Assembly: GCA_012960505.1 (NCBI GenBank)
Contig: DUBC01000016.1
Location: 62,001-126,000, forward strand
Direction: 5' to 3'
Source: Verrucomicrobiales bacterium
GTDB taxonomy: Bacteria; Verrucomicrobiota; Verrucomicrobiia; Verrucomicrobiales; DEV007
DNA length: 64,000 nt
Shown: piece after piece, positions 35,645 through 47,415 of the stretch
Layout: each line of letters begins with the position of its first letter
Position numbering within the stretch: the first letter of the stretch is position 1
Translations under genes and position numbers: made by a program
The notes under the pieces: generated by a model
Told to the model about the DNA's origin: nothing
What the model saw: only the letters and a program-made list of their open reading frames with translations
Database searches by the model: none

Positions 35645-35690
35645 AAATAGCACAGCTAAGTACTTTTCAGTACTTAGCTGTGCTATTTTG
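35645..35690 (+). terminator. perfect 19-bp hairpin between rplL and rpoB (terminator or attenuator)
   Basis: The arms 35645-35663 and 35670-35688 are exactly complementary around the 6-nt loop TTTTCA, and the right arm ends in a short T-run (TTTT, then G). It starts 42 bp after the rplL stop. Its stability favours termination or RNase III processing. Since rpoB usually shares this transcript, partial attenuation is likely. Confidence 0.85.
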
Positions 35691-35962
35691 TAATATTTTA
35701 CTACATATAAAATCGAGGACCTGACTCAAAACCAAGCCTAATTTATTTTGCTGCACTATTCCTTAAGGAACGGAACTGACCGCCCAACATACTCAACCAT
35801 TTTAAAGAACCGGAAATACCGTAAAGACGGACCGGTCATTTCTTGTGTAAACAAGGGATCTGAACAGCACTCACAATTTTTTCTTCATAGAAGCAGTCTA
35901 TGAGGTTTTTCTGCCTAAACACTCTGCCTAGTCCATAGCCCATAGCAAAACCAAACAAAACT
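35691..35962 (+). other. noncoding spacer before rpoB
   Basis: No gene is seen. It contains a 12-bp palindrome TTCCTTAAGGAA (35759-35770), GACCGGTC (35830-35837), and a small stem CATAGA/TCTATG near 35888-35904. A promoter for rpoB may lie here but I could not identify one with confidence. Confidence 0.5.
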
Positions 35963-38900
35963 ATGTCTGAAAGAATACGCGAACATTTCGGGAATATTGA
36001 CGAAGTCCTTGAGGCTCCAAATCTCATTGGAATCCAGATCCAGTCTTATGCAAACTTCCTCCAACAGGATGTTGCTCCAAGCAAACGTAAGCCAATAGGC
36101 TTGCATGCGGTATTCAAAGAGGTTTTTCCAATTAATTCATATGATGATAAGGTGACTTTGGATTTTGTATCTTATGATGTTGGTAAACCTAAACTGACAG
36201 CTCTTGAGGCTATCCGTAATTCCGAAACTTATAGTGCTCCTCTGTACGTTACTTTTCGCCTAAAGGATGAGGTTGGAACGAAAGAGGAAAAAGTTTACAT
36301 GGGCGAACTGCCTCTAATGACCGCTCGAGGTACTTTTGTCATTAATGGAGCTGAACGAGTAGTTGTTTCTCAATTGCATCGATCTCCTGGAGTTTGTTTT
36401 GAGACAAGTCTTCACCTGAATGGCAAGACCCTGCATAGTTTCCGAATAATCCCTGATAGAGGTTCTTGGCTAGAGGTCCAATTTGACACCAATGATTTGC
36501 TTTACGTTTATTTAGACCGTCGACGACGCAGGAGAAAGTTCCTTGCTACGACATTTCTTCGTACCCTTGGATTTGAGAAGGATTCAGATATCTGTAAACT
36601 TTTTTATGATGTAAAAAAACTGAAGCTTACGACTAAGATGGATGAGGAAGAACTCTCAACCAAGACGCCCATGGAAGACGTTATTGATGGAGAGGTGATT
36701 ATTTCAAAGGCATACGAGCCCCTTACTATTGGTGTAGTTCACCAGCTAATGGAGTTGGGTCATAAGAGTCTTGAAGTGATTGATACTAAGGATGATGACA
36801 TTTTAGTTAAATCCTTGAGAAAGGATCCAGCCAATGATGAGGAAGAAGCACTGAAAGATATTTATCGTCGTTTGCGGCCTGGAGATCCGCCGACCACAGC
36901 AAATTCGAAGGCACTTCTTAAGAGGCTTTTCTTTGACCCTAAGAAATATGATCTTACCCGAGTTGGTAGATATAAAATTAATCAAAAGTTACGACTCAAA
37001 GTTGATGAGGGAGAGAGAATTCTTACTTCAGAGGACTTTGTAGTAGCGATGAGATATTTGCTGAATTTGAAAAAAGGAGAAGGTATAACAGATGACATTG
37101 ATCATCTTGGTTCTCGCCGAGTCCGTGCAGTTGGGGAATTGCTATCTAATCAATGTAGAATAGGTCTTGCTCGTACTGAGCGGTTGGTTAAAGAGCGAAT
37201 GACTTTGTTTGATATTAACTTGGATGGCATGACGCCTCAGAAATTGATTAATCCAAAAGCTTTGTCAGCTGTTGTTAGAGACTTTTTTGGTCGTTCTCAA
37301 TTAAGTCAATTTATGGACCAGACAAATCCTTTGGCTGAGTTGACTCATAAGAGACGTTTGTCAGCGCTAGGTCCTGGCGGTCTTAACAGGGATCGTGCAG
37401 GTTTCGAAGTCCGTGATGTTCACCCATCCCATTATGGTAGAATTTGTCCTATTGAGACGCCCGAGGGACCAAACATTGGATTGATAAATTCAATGAGTAC
37501 TTTCGCTCGAATCAATGGATTTGGATTTATAGAAACGCCTTATCGAAAAATTAAAAATGCCAAGGTAACAAAGGACATTGCCTATCTAACAGCAGATCAG
37601 GAGGAGAATGAAGTTATAGCACAAGCAAATAATCCATTAGATGATACAGGTAAGTTTACTTCTGAAAAGATCACTGCACGGTATAGAGGGGATTTTCTTG
37701 AAATTGACCCCAAGGAAGCTTCACTTATGGACGTTTCGCCTAAACAATTGGTTTCAATTGCGGCATCTTTGATACCATTTCTTGAGCATGATGATGCTAA
37801 CAGGGCTTTGATGGGATCCAACATGCAACGCCAAGGTGTTCCTTTGCTTTGCTCAGAGTCGCCATTGATAGGCACAGGAATGGAAGGAAAGGCTGCGCGT
37901 GATTCACGGGCCGTTGTTGTTTCCGAGGGACCAGGAAAAGTTGCTGCGGCAACAGCTGAAATAATTGTAGTTACTTCTGACGGTGAATTACATGTTTCAG
38001 ATCAAAAGTTTTTGTCAGATCCTCGCAAGTTAAAGAGTGAGCCAAATAAAGGGATCTATATTTATCCTTTGCGCAAATTTATGCGTTCTAATTCTGGCAC
38101 ATGTATTAATCAGAGGCCGATTGTGACGAAAGGTCAGAAAGTTAAAGAGGGTGATGTATTAGCGGATGGACCTTGTACAGAAAATGGTGAACTTGCATTG
38201 GGCAAAAATGTTCTCGTAGCTTTCATGCCTTGGAATGGTTACAACTTTGAGGACGCGATTACTATATCTCAGAGAGTCGTGAAGGATGATGTTTATACAT
38301 CAATACATATTTCTAACTTTGATGTTGGAGCTCGAGATACTAAGCTGGGACCAGAAGAGATTACTAGAGACATACCTAATGTAGGAGAAGAGGCCTTATC
38401 GGATCTTGGACCTGATGGAGTAATTCGTATTGGAGCAGAAGTTAAACCTGGTGATATTCTTGTTGGAAAAATTACCCCAAAGAGTGAAACGGAGTTGGCT
38501 CCAGAGGAACGATTATTACGTGCTATCTTTGGTGAAAAAGCAGCAGACGTTAAGGATACATCATTACGTGTCCCTTCAGGGTGCACTGGTATTGTAATGG
38601 ATGTTAGGATTTCTTCACGTAATGTCGCAGAGAAAGAACAAATGTCAGAGGCTGAGATCAAAAAACAGCTCAAGAACATTGATACAGACCATAAGAAAAA
38701 ACGCGATGAATTAACCGATCAACTTACAGAGAAACTTTCTGATATTCTTTTGGGTGAGAAAATTCCATTAGATGTTGTGGATAGTAAATCTGGTGAGCTT
38801 ATTATTCCAGCTAACCGCAAAATCACAAAGACACTTCTCCGAAAGCTGGCAGCAGCTTACGGTTCGATTGAGATTGATCCTTCTCCGATAAGGAATAAGA

Positions 38901-39814
38901 TCATGGATATCATTGCCAGTTTTGCACCAAAATTTGATGATATTGATTCAGAACGTGAACGATCCCTTGATCGCATGGAAAGTGGTGACGAGGTTGATCC
39001 AGGTATCATTAAATCTGTTAGAGTTTACGTTGCCAGCAAACGCAAATTATCAGTCGGCGATAAGATGGCAGGACGTCACGGGAATAAGGGAGTAGTTGCT
39101 AAAATTGTTCCTGAAGAGGATATGCCATTTCTTGAAGATGGAACTCCTGTTGATATTTGTTTGAATCCATTGGGTGTTCCTTCTCGAATGAATGTAGGTC
39201 AGGTCCTAGAGACACACTTGGGTGTTGCTGCGAAGGCCTTAGGATTCAAGGTTGCTACTCCTATTTTTGATGGTATACCCGAAACTAGAATCATGGAATA
39301 CCTTAAAGAGGCTAAATCCACTGAAGGTTTTAATTGGATTGGTTTGAATGGAAAGTCTCAACTTTATGACGGCCTCACAGGTGATCCTTTCTATCAAGAG
39401 GTTGTGGTTGGATATATTTATATGCTTAAACTTGGTCACCTAGTAGCTGATAAGATTCATGCGCGTGCCGTTGGCCCATATTCACTCGTTACTCAGCAAC
39501 CGCTGGGAGGCAAGGCTCAGTATGGTGGCCAGCGTTTCGGAGAAATGGAGGTATGGGCTCTAGAAGCTTACGGTGCAGCATATACCTTGCAGGAATTGTT
39601 GACGGTTAAGTCAGATGATGTTCAGGGCAGGACAAGGATTTATGAATCAATTGTTAAGGGAGACGTCAGTCTAGAGGCTGGGACTCCTGAATCCTTTAAT
39701 GTCTTAATTAAAGAAATGCGAAGCCTTTGTCTTGACGTCAAAGTTGGTGAGAGTGCTCCTTCGATTTTAGATGAGTCCAGAACCAGTGTAGATGAGTCCA
39801 GAACCAGTGCATAA
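35963..39814 (+). CDS. rpoB: DNA-directed RNA polymerase subunit beta
   Basis: This is the catalytic beta subunit. Recognised blocks include the rifampicin-site region ([38 protein letters not shown]), [13 protein letters not shown], the switch/clamp block [16 protein letters not shown], and the C-terminal [20 protein letters not shown]. Length 1283 is within the normal range. The ATG at 35963 is immediately preceded by AAACAAAACT, with no Shine-Dalgarno. The last 20 residues contain two copies of DESRTS (18-nt duplication near 39772-39810). The Asp/Gln/His rifampicin positions look wild type by eye. Confidence 0.99.
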   Translation: MSERIREHFGNIDEVLEAPNLIGIQIQSYANFLQQDVAPSKRKPIGLHAVFKEVFPINSYDDKVTLDFVSYDVGKPKLTALEAIRNSETYSAPLYVTFRLKDEVGTKEEKVYMGELPLMTARGTFVINGAERVVVSQLHRSPGVCFETSLHLNGKTLHSFRIIPDRGSWLEVQFDTNDLLYVYLDRRRRRRKFLATTFLRTLGFEKDSDICKLFYDVKKLKLTTKMDEEELSTKTPMEDVIDGEVIISKAYEPLTIGVVHQLMELGHKSLEVIDTKDDDILVKSLRKDPANDEEEALKDIYRRLRPGDPPTTANSKALLKRLFFDPKKYDLTRVGRYKINQKLRLKVDEGERILTSEDFVVAMRYLLNLKKGEGITDDIDHLGSRRVRAVGELLSNQCRIGLARTERLVKERMTLFDINLDGMTPQKLINPKALSAVVRDFFGRSQLSQFMDQTNPLAELTHKRRLSALGPGGLNRDRAGFEVRDVHPSHYGRICPIETPEGPNIGLINSMSTFARINGFGFIETPYRKIKNAKVTKDIAYLTADQEENEVIAQANNPLDDTGKFTSEKITARYRGDFLEIDPKEASLMDVSPKQLVSIAASLIPFLEHDDANRALMGSNMQRQGVPLLCSESPLIGTGMEGKAARDSRAVVVSEGPGKVAAATAEIIVVTSDGELHVSDQKFLSDPRKLKSEPNKGIYIYPLRKFMRSNSGTCINQRPIVTKGQKVKEGDVLADGPCTENGELALGKNVLVAFMPWNGYNFEDAITISQRVVKDDVYTSIHISNFDVGARDTKLGPEEITRDIPNVGEEALSDLGPDGVIRIGAEVKPGDILVGKITPKSETELAPEERLLRAIFGEKAADVKDTSLRVPSGCTGIVMDVRISSRNVAEKEQMSEAEIKKQLKNIDTDHKKKRDELTDQLTEKLSDILLGEKIPLDVVDSKSGELIIPANRKITKTLLRKLAAAYGSIEIDPSPIRNKIMDIIASFAPKFDDIDSERERSLDRMESGDEVDPGIIKSVRVYVASKRKLSVGDKMAGRHGNKGVVAKIVPEEDMPFLEDGTPVDICLNPLGVPSRMNVGQVLETHLGVAAKALGFKVATPIFDGIPETRIMEYLKEAKSTEGFNWIGLNGKSQLYDGLTGDPFYQEVVVGYIYMLKLGHLVADKIHARAVGPYSLVTQQPLGGKAQYGGQRFGEMEVWALEAYGAAYTLQELLTVKSDDVQGRTRIYESIVKGDVSLEAGTPESFNVLIKEMRSLCLDVKVGESAPSILDESRTSVDESRTSA

Positions 39815-39870
39815 GAGCTAGAAAGAAAAAATAATACAGAGTCTATAAAGATTTAAGATTGCCAAAAATC

Positions 39871-42800
39871 ATGAGCGTAGAGTCCAATATCCAAGAGCTT
39901 TTTGGAGCTGATAATAAAAAAGAAACTAATTTTTCCAAGGTAAAAATTACCGTGGCAGCTGCTGACACAATCCGCAGTTGGAGTTTCGGTGAAGTGAAAA
40001 ATCCTGAAACCATTAATTACAGAACCTTTAAACCTGAGAAGGGAGGTCTTTTCTGTGAGCGCATTTTTGGCCCCACAAAAGATTGGGAATGTGCCTGTGG
40101 AAAATATAAGAGGATTAAGCACAAAGGAGTAATATGTGATCGTTGCGGTGTAGAGGTTACTCTGTCACGAGTTCGTCGTGAGCGGCAAGGACACATTGAA
40201 CTTGCTGTAGCTGTAAGTCATATTTGGTTCTATAAGTGTATGCCTTCTCGCATTGGCCTGATGTTGGACATGAGTGCCCGGATGTTGGAAAGGGTGATTT
40301 ATTACGAAGATTACATTGTTACTGATCCGGGTAATACTCCTCTGGAGCTTGCACAATTACTTACAGAGCAGGAGCTCCGCGAAGCTGAAGAAGAATTTGG
40401 AGAGGATAGTTTCCGTGCAGGCATGGGTGCAGAAGCTGTGCGTGATTTGCTTGCCGGCATTGATCTTCTTTCTCTTGTAGAAGAGTTAGAGGATGCGATG
40501 ACGAAAACACGCTCTAAACAAGTTCGTAAAAAGTTGTCGAAGAGGCTTAAGCTTGCTCAGGGATTTGCCGGTAGCCATACACGTCCTGAGTGGATGATTC
40601 TTGAAGTTCTGCCAGTTATACCTCCAGATTTGAGACCGCTAGTTCCCTTAGAAGGTGGAAGGTTCGCAACTTCAGATCTTAATGATTTATATCGAAGGGT
40701 AATTAACAGGAATAATCGTCTAAAGAACTTGCTTCTGCTAAAAACTCCTGAAGTGATTATTCGAAATGAGAAACGTATGCTTCAAGAAGCTGTGGATGCT
40801 CTCTTTGATAATGGAAGGCATGGTCGTGCAGTGACTGGAGCTGGTAACCGTGCACTGAAATCCCTTTCTGATATGTTAAAGGGTAAGGGGGGAAGGTTTC
40901 GTCAGAATTTGTTAGGAAAGCGAGTCGATTATTCAGGCCGATCAGTGATTGTTATTGGTCCGGAATTACGACTTCATCAATGTGGGTTGCCTAAAAAGAT
41001 GGCGCTTGTATTATTTGAGCCTTTTATTATAAGGCGTCTAAAAGAACTAGGTTATGTGCATACTGTACGTTCGGCAAAGAAGATGATCGAGCGTAAAACT
41101 CCTGAGGTTTGGGATATACTTGAAGAGGTTACAAAAGGACACCCAGTAATGTTGAACCGTGCACCTACATTGCACAGATTATCTATACAGGCCTTTGAAC
41201 CTGTTTTAATTGAAGGATCAGCTATCCGTTTACATCCTCTGACATGTTCAGCTTATAATGCTGATTTTGATGGTGATCAGATGGCGGTTCATGTTCCTTT
41301 GTCAATTGAGGCACAACTGGAAGCTAGGCTTTTGATGCTGGCGCCGAATAATATCTTCTCACCTTCGAGTGGCAGACCAATAACTACACCTTCTCAAGAC
41401 ATCACGCTTGGATCGTATTTCCTTACACATCATCGCCATCATATAACGTATAAGGACAAAGAGGAACAACGTATCCCTTTGTTTGAATCGACTACTGAGG
41501 TTGAATATGCTATTGCAGAACAAGCAGTTTCCCTTCATTGCAAGATTCGCCTAGCGAATCCTGATAGGGGAAAAGATACTATTTATGGGGATCATGAAGC
41601 GATCACGATTGAGACTACACCTGGTCGTGTTCGTTTTAATGAGATATGGCCTAAATGTGAGAATGAGAGTGGAAAATCTCTCGGTTTTATTAACGAGACG
41701 ATTGCGAAAAAACAACTCTCAGATATTATTTGGAGAACTTTCCAAGTTGCTGGACCCAAAGGCACAGTTACAACACTTGATTTGCTGAAGCAATTAGGAT
41801 TCCGTGAAGCTACTAGGGCAGGTGTTTCTATTGGTATTACCGATATGGTTATTCCAGATGAAAAGCAGGTTGAACTTAAAAATGCTTACAAGCAATTGGA
41901 TGTCGTTCAGAAGCAATATCGTAAAGGTATTATTACAGATGGTGAGCGGTACAACAAAGTAATTGATATATGGACAGCGGCCGGAGACAAAATTGCTGGG
42001 GCTCTTTATAGAACGCTAGAATATAACGATGGTAATGAGATAGCTAACCCCCTTTTCATGATGGTGGATTCTGGTGCTAGGGGTAACAAGCAACAGATTA
42101 AGCAACTCTCAGGAATGCGAGGCCTCATGGCTAAACCTTCAGGTGAAATTATTGAGCGACCTATTACCTCTAATTTCCGAGAGGGTTTATCTGTTCTTGA
42201 GTATTTTGTTTCGACTCACGGAGCACGTAAAGGTTTGGCGGATACTGCTCTTAAAACAGCTGACTCTGGTTACTTAACCAGAAAACTTGTTGATGTTTCT
42301 CAAGACGTCATCATTACGGAATTGGATTGTGGTACAACACAGGGTATCAGTGTTTCTTCTGTCTATGAGGGTGATGAGGAAGTAGTTGAACTAGCAACCA
42401 GAGTTTACGGACGAACGAGTTGCGAAAAAATAACTGATCCGGTTTCGCAGGAAGTGATTGTTGAAGTTGACCAACTTATTGATGAAGTTACATCACTAAA
42501 GCTTCAGGACATTGGGCACGAAACAATGAAAATACGTTCTGTTTTAACTTGTGAGTCGTCGAGAGGTTGCTGTGCGAAGTGTTATGGACTTAATTTAGCT
42601 AATGGTGATCCTATAAAAATTGGTGAAGCAGTAGGGATTATAGCTGCACAGTCAATTGGTGAGCCTGGAACTCAGCTCACTATGCGTACTTTCCACATTG
42701 GAGGAGTTGCACAGCAGGCACTCAAACAACCTGTTATTCACGTTGGCCATAACGGAACGATTAGGTACAAGGATCTACGTACTGTAGAGTCATTAGATGG

Positions 42801-44295
42801 GAAGTTCATTGTATTAAATAAAAATGGTGCTGTAACAGTGATAGATGAAAAGGGCATGGAACTGGAGTCTCATCCACTTGTAATTGGAACAATTATTGAT
42901 CCTAGCGACGGTGCACAAGTTTCTCGAGGTGATCAGATTGCTACATGGGACCCCCACAACGTTCCGGTTATTACTGAAAAGGGAGGTAAGGTTGAATTCC
43001 GTGACATGATTCCAGGTATTACTGTGGAGAAGGAGAAGGATGAAGCTACCGGAGTTCAAGGAGTGGTGGTCATTGAACATAAGGAGGATCTTCATCCTCA
43101 GGTAGTCATAACTAATGCAAAAACTAAGGAAATACTAGCAAGTTATTCAGTCCCTACTGGTGCTCACCTTTCCGTTAAAGATAAAGAGAAGGTGCAAGGC
43201 GGGGCATTATTGGCAAGAACACCAAGAAAATTGGCCAAGACAAAAGATATTACTGGTGGTCTCCCTCGTGTTGCTGAATTATTTGAAGCTCGTAAACCAA
43301 AAGACCATGCTGAGATTGCAAAAATTGATGGTGTTGTTGGGTTTGATGGTATGTCACGAGGTAAACGTAAACTCATTATTACTGACCCTGAAACTGGTGA
43401 AATTGCTGAGCATCTTATTCCTCGTAATAAACATATTACAGTTTACGAAGATGATACTGTTAAGAGGGCAGATCTTCTTACAGATGGGCCTAAAATTCCT
43501 CATGAGATTCTTGAGATTGAGGGAACTCATAAGCTGATGGAGCATCTAGTCTTTGAAGTTCAAGAAGTTTATCGTCTTCAAGGTGTTGAAATCAATGATA
43601 AGCATATTGAGATAATTGTCAGGCAAATGTTAAGGAAGGTCCGAATTACTGATCCGGGTGATACTACTTTCCTTTGGGGTGATCAGGTTGAGAGAACTAA
43701 ATTTATCAGTGTAAATGAGGAAATGCAGGAACAGGGAGGTAAGCCGGCAGAAGGTGAGCCTGTTTTGTTAGGTATTACTAAGGCTTCTCTTGAGACTGAA
43801 AGCTTTATTTCTGCTGCAAGTTTCCAAGATACGACTCGTGTTTTAACTGATGCGGCAACTCTTGGTAAGAGTGATCTACTCAAAGGTTTTAAGGAGAATG
43901 TTATTATGGGTCACCTTATACCTGCAGGCAGTGGTTTTGAAACTAAGAGAACAGTGCAGCCTTTGGAAACTGTCGAGCCTCCTGAGTTAGAGGGTGATGG
44001 AGATTCCACTGAAGGTCCATTAGAAGGATCCGATGAACAGAGCTCTGAAGGAATTCCTGGAGTGAGTTTTGTTAAAACAGCGAAAGTGAGTGCTGATGTA
44101 GCTCCTGAAAAGAGTACTGATGTAGCTCCTGAAGAGAGTACTGATGTAGCTCCTGAAGAGAGTACTGATGTAGCTCCTGAAGAGAGTACTGATGTAGCTC
44201 CTGAAGAGAGTACTGATGTAGCTCCTGAAGAGAGTACTGATGTAGCTCCTGAAGAGAGCTCTGATGATAGTGAACCTAAATCCTTAGAGGCTTAA
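39871..44295 (+). CDS. rpoC: DNA-directed RNA polymerase subunit beta'
   Basis: The beta' subunit carries the [12 protein letters not shown] catalytic Mg site (near residue 465), the zinc ribbon [19 protein letters not shown] near the start and the second zinc site [13 protein letters not shown]. The ATG at 39871 (MSVESN) is preferred to a TTG at 39859. The core ends near residue 1390, followed by an acidic tail that contains seven tandem copies of an octapeptide (see the repeat entry). Length 1474 is longer than most because of this tail. No stop or frameshift is seen. Confidence 0.99.
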   Translation: MSVESNIQELFGADNKKETNFSKVKITVAAADTIRSWSFGEVKNPETINYRTFKPEKGGLFCERIFGPTKDWECACGKYKRIKHKGVICDRCGVEVTLSRVRRERQGHIELAVAVSHIWFYKCMPSRIGLMLDMSARMLERVIYYEDYIVTDPGNTPLELAQLLTEQELREAEEEFGEDSFRAGMGAEAVRDLLAGIDLLSLVEELEDAMTKTRSKQVRKKLSKRLKLAQGFAGSHTRPEWMILEVLPVIPPDLRPLVPLEGGRFATSDLNDLYRRVINRNNRLKNLLLLKTPEVIIRNEKRMLQEAVDALFDNGRHGRAVTGAGNRALKSLSDMLKGKGGRFRQNLLGKRVDYSGRSVIVIGPELRLHQCGLPKKMALVLFEPFIIRRLKELGYVHTVRSAKKMIERKTPEVWDILEEVTKGHPVMLNRAPTLHRLSIQAFEPVLIEGSAIRLHPLTCSAYNADFDGDQMAVHVPLSIEAQLEARLLMLAPNNIFSPSSGRPITTPSQDITLGSYFLTHHRHHITYKDKEEQRIPLFESTTEVEYAIAEQAVSLHCKIRLANPDRGKDTIYGDHEAITIETTPGRVRFNEIWPKCENESGKSLGFINETIAKKQLSDIIWRTFQVAGPKGTVTTLDLLKQLGFREATRAGVSIGITDMVIPDEKQVELKNAYKQLDVVQKQYRKGIITDGERYNKVIDIWTAAGDKIAGALYRTLEYNDGNEIANPLFMMVDSGARGNKQQIKQLSGMRGLMAKPSGEIIERPITSNFREGLSVLEYFVSTHGARKGLADTALKTADSGYLTRKLVDVSQDVIITELDCGTTQGISVSSVYEGDEEVVELATRVYGRTSCEKITDPVSQEVIVEVDQLIDEVTSLKLQDIGHETMKIRSVLTCESSRGCCAKCYGLNLANGDPIKIGEAVGIIAAQSIGEPGTQLTMRTFHIGGVAQQALKQPVIHVGHNGTIRYKDLRTVESLDGKFIVLNKNGAVTVIDEKGMELESHPLVIGTIIDPSDGAQVSRGDQIATWDPHNVPVITEKGGKVEFRDMIPGITVEKEKDEATGVQGVVVIEHKEDLHPQVVITNAKTKEILASYSVPTGAHLSVKDKEKVQGGALLARTPRKLAKTKDITGGLPRVAELFEARKPKDHAEIAKIDGVVGFDGMSRGKRKLIITDPETGEIAEHLIPRNKHITVYEDDTVKRADLLTDGPKIPHEILEIEGTHKLMEHLVFEVQEVYRLQGVEINDKHIEIIVRQMLRKVRITDPGDTTFLWGDQVERTKFISVNEEMQEQGGKPAEGEPVLLGITKASLETESFISAASFQDTTRVLTDAATLGKSDLLKGFKENVIMGHLIPAGSGFETKRTVQPLETVEPPELEGDGDSTEGPLEGSDEQSSEGIPGVSFVKTAKVSADVAPEKSTDVAPEESTDVAPEESTDVAPEESTDVAPEESTDVAPEESTDVAPEESSDDSEPKSLEA
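44089..44256 (+). repeat. seven-copy 24-bp in-frame tandem repeat in rpoC
   Basis: The units start at 44089, 44113, 44137, 44161, 44185, 44209 and 44233. The first encodes SADVAPEK and the other six encode STDVAPEE; units 2-7 are identical at the DNA level. An eighth, degraded copy (AGCTCTGATGAT) follows. Such identical copies suggest recent expansion by slippage or unequal crossover. Confidence 0.95.
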
Positions 44296-44413
44296 TTAGG
44301 TATTTAAATAGTCCTATAACTTTTGCTCTAAGATTGTTTAGGAGCCCAAGTTTTCATCTTATCTTATTTCTTGGATTGCACTAAGAAATTTAGATTGTTA
44401 GTCTAATTGCAGA

Positions 44414-45664
44414 GTGAATCTTGGTGAAAAGGACAAGTCCTTTATTTGGCATCCATTTACGCCTATGGCTGAGTGGTGTGCAGATACATCTGAACCACTT
44501 GTGATTGAGCGGGGCAATGGTGTGTATATTTATGATACACTAGGGAATCGATATATTGATGGGAATGCTTCCATTTGGACTAATGTTCATGGGCATTGCC
44601 ATCCGACAATCAATGAAGCGATCATTCAACAACTAGCAAAGATTGCCCACTGTTCATTTTTAGGTACAACGAATGAGCCTGCGATACTTCTAGCTGAGAA
44701 GTTAATTGGATTGTTTCCATCTAACAGTTTGCAGCGTGCATTTTTTTCCGATGATGGGTCTACCGCTATTGAGTGTGCAATGAAAATGGCGATTCAATAT
44801 TTTCAAATTAAAGGTGAATCTGAGAGATGTCGTTTTGTTACTTTTGATAATGCTTATCATGGTGATACTCTTGGAGCTTCTTCTTTGGGTGGAGTCGAGA
44901 GATTTTTTGCAAGATTTGCTGATCTTGGGTTACCGGTAATTCGTCTTAATTCTGTAGAAGAATTAAATAAAGTGGATTGCAAGGAAATAGCTGCAGTTGT
45001 TCTTGAGCCAATGGTTCAAGGAGCTGCCGGGATACGCCTCTGGCCCAAGGGAATGTTGAGCCAAATAAGAAATTGGTGTGATTCTAACCAAGCTTTATTA
45101 ATACTCGATGAAGTTATGACGGGGTTTGGTCGGACAGGTAAGATGTTTGCTTGTGAACATGAGGGTGTTATTCCGGATATAATGGCTTTAGCGAAGGGTT
45201 TGACTGGAGGATATTTACCTTTAGCCGCAACTCTTACAACAGGCGAAATTTTTGATGCTTTTCTCGAGGGCCAAGAGAATACCTTTTACTATGGTCACAG
45301 TTATAGTGGAAATCCTGTTGGGTGTGCTGCCGCATTGGCTAGTCTGAAAATTTTTGAAAAAGAATCAACCTTGTCTGAACTTCCAGACAAAATTAATCAC
45401 TTGAGTAAAGTTCTTGAAAAATTAAAGAGAGAGAATCAGAAAGTAATAGATATTCGCCAGTGCGGTTTGATTTCAGGAATAGAATTATTAGATGAGGATG
45501 AGATCATCGGACCTCAAGTCTGTAATGCTGCAAGAGATTACGGACTTCTGACGCGAGCTATTGGAAATACCGTCGTTTTTATGCCGCCTCTAGTCATTAA
45601 AAATGATCAGATCAGTGATTCAATTAGTGCTTTGCAGAAAGCAATAGGAAAAGTTCTTGGTTAA
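44414..45664 (+). CDS. bioA: adenosylmethionine-8-amino-7-oxononanoate aminotransferase
   Basis: Biotin synthesis step making 7,8-diaminopelargonate, with S-adenosylmethionine as amino donor and PLP as cofactor. The motifs are FIWHPFTPM (residues 9-17), FSDDGSTAIECAMKMA, FDNAYHGDTLGA, LILDEVMTGFGRTG (Asp of the PLP site) and ALAKGLTGGYLPLAAT (PLP lysine). The start is GTG at 44414. It stands alone: no bioB, bioF or bioD appears nearby. The next gene overlaps it by 8 bp or starts 56 bp later. Confidence 0.93.
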   Translation: MNLGEKDKSFIWHPFTPMAEWCADTSEPLVIERGNGVYIYDTLGNRYIDGNASIWTNVHGHCHPTINEAIIQQLAKIAHCSFLGTTNEPAILLAEKLIGLFPSNSLQRAFFSDDGSTAIECAMKMAIQYFQIKGESERCRFVTFDNAYHGDTLGASSLGGVERFFARFADLGLPVIRLNSVEELNKVDCKEIAAVVLEPMVQGAAGIRLWPKGMLSQIRNWCDSNQALLILDEVMTGFGRTGKMFACEHEGVIPDIMALAKGLTGGYLPLAATLTTGEIFDAFLEGQENTFYYGHSYSGNPVGCAAALASLKIFEKESTLSELPDKINHLSKVLEKLKRENQKVIDIRQCGLISGIELLDEDEIIGPQVCNAARDYGLLTRAIGNTVVFMPPLVIKNDQISDSISALQKAIGKVLG

Positions 45665-45938
45665 TGAAGTTGAACAATTATCTATTTCAGGAGAATTTGG
45701 CAATCAACAGTTTGTTCTAGTGAAACGTTTATTGGTTCTTTTATTGCCTATTGTTTTTTTGTTCCTTGCTGTGCCTTGGTATTTTATTGAGTCTTCAACC
45801 GATAGGCTATTTGGGATGCCGTCTTGGTTTATATATGCTATTGCTTGCTCTATAAGCTTTGCGGTTTTAATGGCAGTTCTTATAGGTCGTTATTGGGAGG
45901 TTTCTGCTAGATCGGAGGATAATGATGATTCTCGCTGA
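45657..45938 (+). CDS. small membrane subunit paired with a solute symporter
   Basis: Two hydrophobic segments (about residues 22-43 and 56-78) bracket PWYFIESSTDRLFGMPSWF, a pattern of small DUF3311/DUF485-type membrane proteins encoded beside SSS symporters. The start is either TTG at 45657, overlapping bioA, or GTG at 45720, which removes the polar first 21 residues. It overlaps the symporter start by 17 bp, so the two are translationally coupled. Confidence 0.72.
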   Translation: MVNEVEQLSISGEFGNQQFVLVKRLLVLLLPIVFLFLAVPWYFIESSTDRLFGMPSWFIYAIACSISFAVLMAVLIGRYWEVSARSEDNDDSR

Positions 45939-47415
45939 TCATTCTTCAGGATATGCGCTTGGGATTGGAGGATTGGTCTTCATAGGTCTTTACGTGCTAA
46001 CGCTTATTGGAATTGGTTGGCTTGGGCACAGAGCAAAAAAGGAGAACACACTGGATGATCATTATCTTGGAGGTAGATCTTTTGGGTTTGGTGTGCTTTT
46101 TCTTACACTGTATGCTACGCAATATAGTGGTAATAGTTTCATGGGGTTTGTGGGCAAGGCATATAGGGGTGGATTTCCAATTATTTATACTGTTGCAGCA
46201 ATGATGGCTGTCATAGGAGGATATTTTATTTTTGCCCCACGCCTTTACAGACTTTCAAATCGCCGCCGTTTCTTAACTTTAGGTGATTTTGTTCAGGATC
46301 GATTTTCATTTCGGCCACTCACAATATTTATTGTTTTGATCGGCATCTTTGGTTTGGGTAATTACATTCTAACCAATTTACTAGCCCTTGGAACACTTGC
46401 GGAAGTGGTCAGTGATGGGCGAGTAAATTTTAATTTAGCTGTTATTGTTCTCGCATTTGTGATGCTGGTTTATGAAACATTGGGAGGTATGCGGAGTGTG
46501 GCTTGGACTGATGTTACACAAGGTATAATTCTGCTGTTGAGTTTAGGATTTATTGCTTTCGCTCTTTTCTTTCACTTGGGAGGTCCTGCAGGAGTAACGG
46601 AAGGGCTTGAAGCGGCTCGACCAGATATCTGGGATCCACCTATTCTCAAACAAAAAATAACATGGCTCAGTTCAATCTTATTATTTTTCTTCGGGGTTTC
46701 CATGTATCCGCATGCCATTCAGCGAATTTATGCGGCGAGGGATGAAAAGACCCTTAAGCGTTCGCTCCAGGTCATGGCATTCATGCCCTTAGTAACAACA
46801 TTTTTTCTAGTGCTTCTAGGAGTGATGGCCATTTCGATTTTTCCAGATCTTGGCAAGGAGGAATCAGATCAAACTACCTTATTGATGGTAGGTAAATTAG
46901 TAGAAGAATTGCCTGCACTGACTATAATGGGACCCTTATTAGTTGCGGCTGTCATTGCGGCAACGATGTCGACTATTGATTCAGCGTTATTGGCTATCTC
47001 ATCATTGGTAACGAATGATATTTACCGAATATACTATCCAGAAGCTAATAACAGCGAATTAACACGCGTTGGGAAAGCCACTTCTATCATCATTATGATC
47101 TTAGTTGTCATGCTCACTATTGCTTTGCAAGGTCAGACGATTTGGAGGCTTCTAGAAATAAAGCTAGAAGTTTTAGCACAGATCGCTCCTGCGGTAATGC
47201 TGGGTATCCAATGTAAAAAAATAAAAGCCCGTTCTATTTTCTTTGGAGTTATCGTAGGCATATTTATAGCGGTATATTTGACTATGGGATCAGACCCAAA
47301 ACCTTATGGGATCCACGCTGGAATCTGGGGCCTAGGAATGAATCTTTTAACGGTTTTTATTACTCAATTCGGTATGAATAGGGGGCGGACAGGGACCCCT
47401 ACCGAAGAAAGATAA
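45922..47415 (+). CDS. sodium/solute symporter (SSS family)
   Basis: A polytopic transporter with about 13 predicted helices, importing a small solute with Na+. The family signatures are [18 protein letters not shown] near residue 64, [18 protein letters not shown] (sodium-solute motif) near 180 and [22 protein letters not shown] near 348. It resembles the pantothenate/proline branch, but the substrate cannot be fixed. Adjacent ATGs lie at 45922 and 45925. Its last 52 bp overlap the end of hisF on the opposite strand. Pairing with the small membrane protein upstream is typical of this branch. Confidence 0.9.
   Translation: MMILADHSSGYALGIGGLVFIGLYVLTLIGIGWLGHRAKKENTLDDHYLGGRSFGFGVLFLTLYATQYSGNSFMGFVGKAYRGGFPIIYTVAAMMAVIGGYFIFAPRLYRLSNRRRFLTLGDFVQDRFSFRPLTIFIVLIGIFGLGNYILTNLLALGTLAEVVSDGRVNFNLAVIVLAFVMLVYETLGGMRSVAWTDVTQGIILLLSLGFIAFALFFHLGGPAGVTEGLEAARPDIWDPPILKQKITWLSSILLFFFGVSMYPHAIQRIYAARDEKTLKRSLQVMAFMPLVTTFFLVLLGVMAISIFPDLGKEESDQTTLLMVGKLVEELPALTIMGPLLVAAVIAATMSTIDSALLAISSLVTNDIYRIYYPEANNSELTRVGKATSIIIMILVVMLTIALQGQTIWRLLEIKLEVLAQIAPAVMLGIQCKKIKARSIFFGVIVGIFIAVYLTMGSDPKPYGIHAGIWGLGMNLLTVFITQFGMNRGRTGTPTEER

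Noticed and set aside
39859-39870. TTG start for rpoC at 39859
   Set aside because: An ATG four codons later gives the same conserved start without a rare initiation codon.
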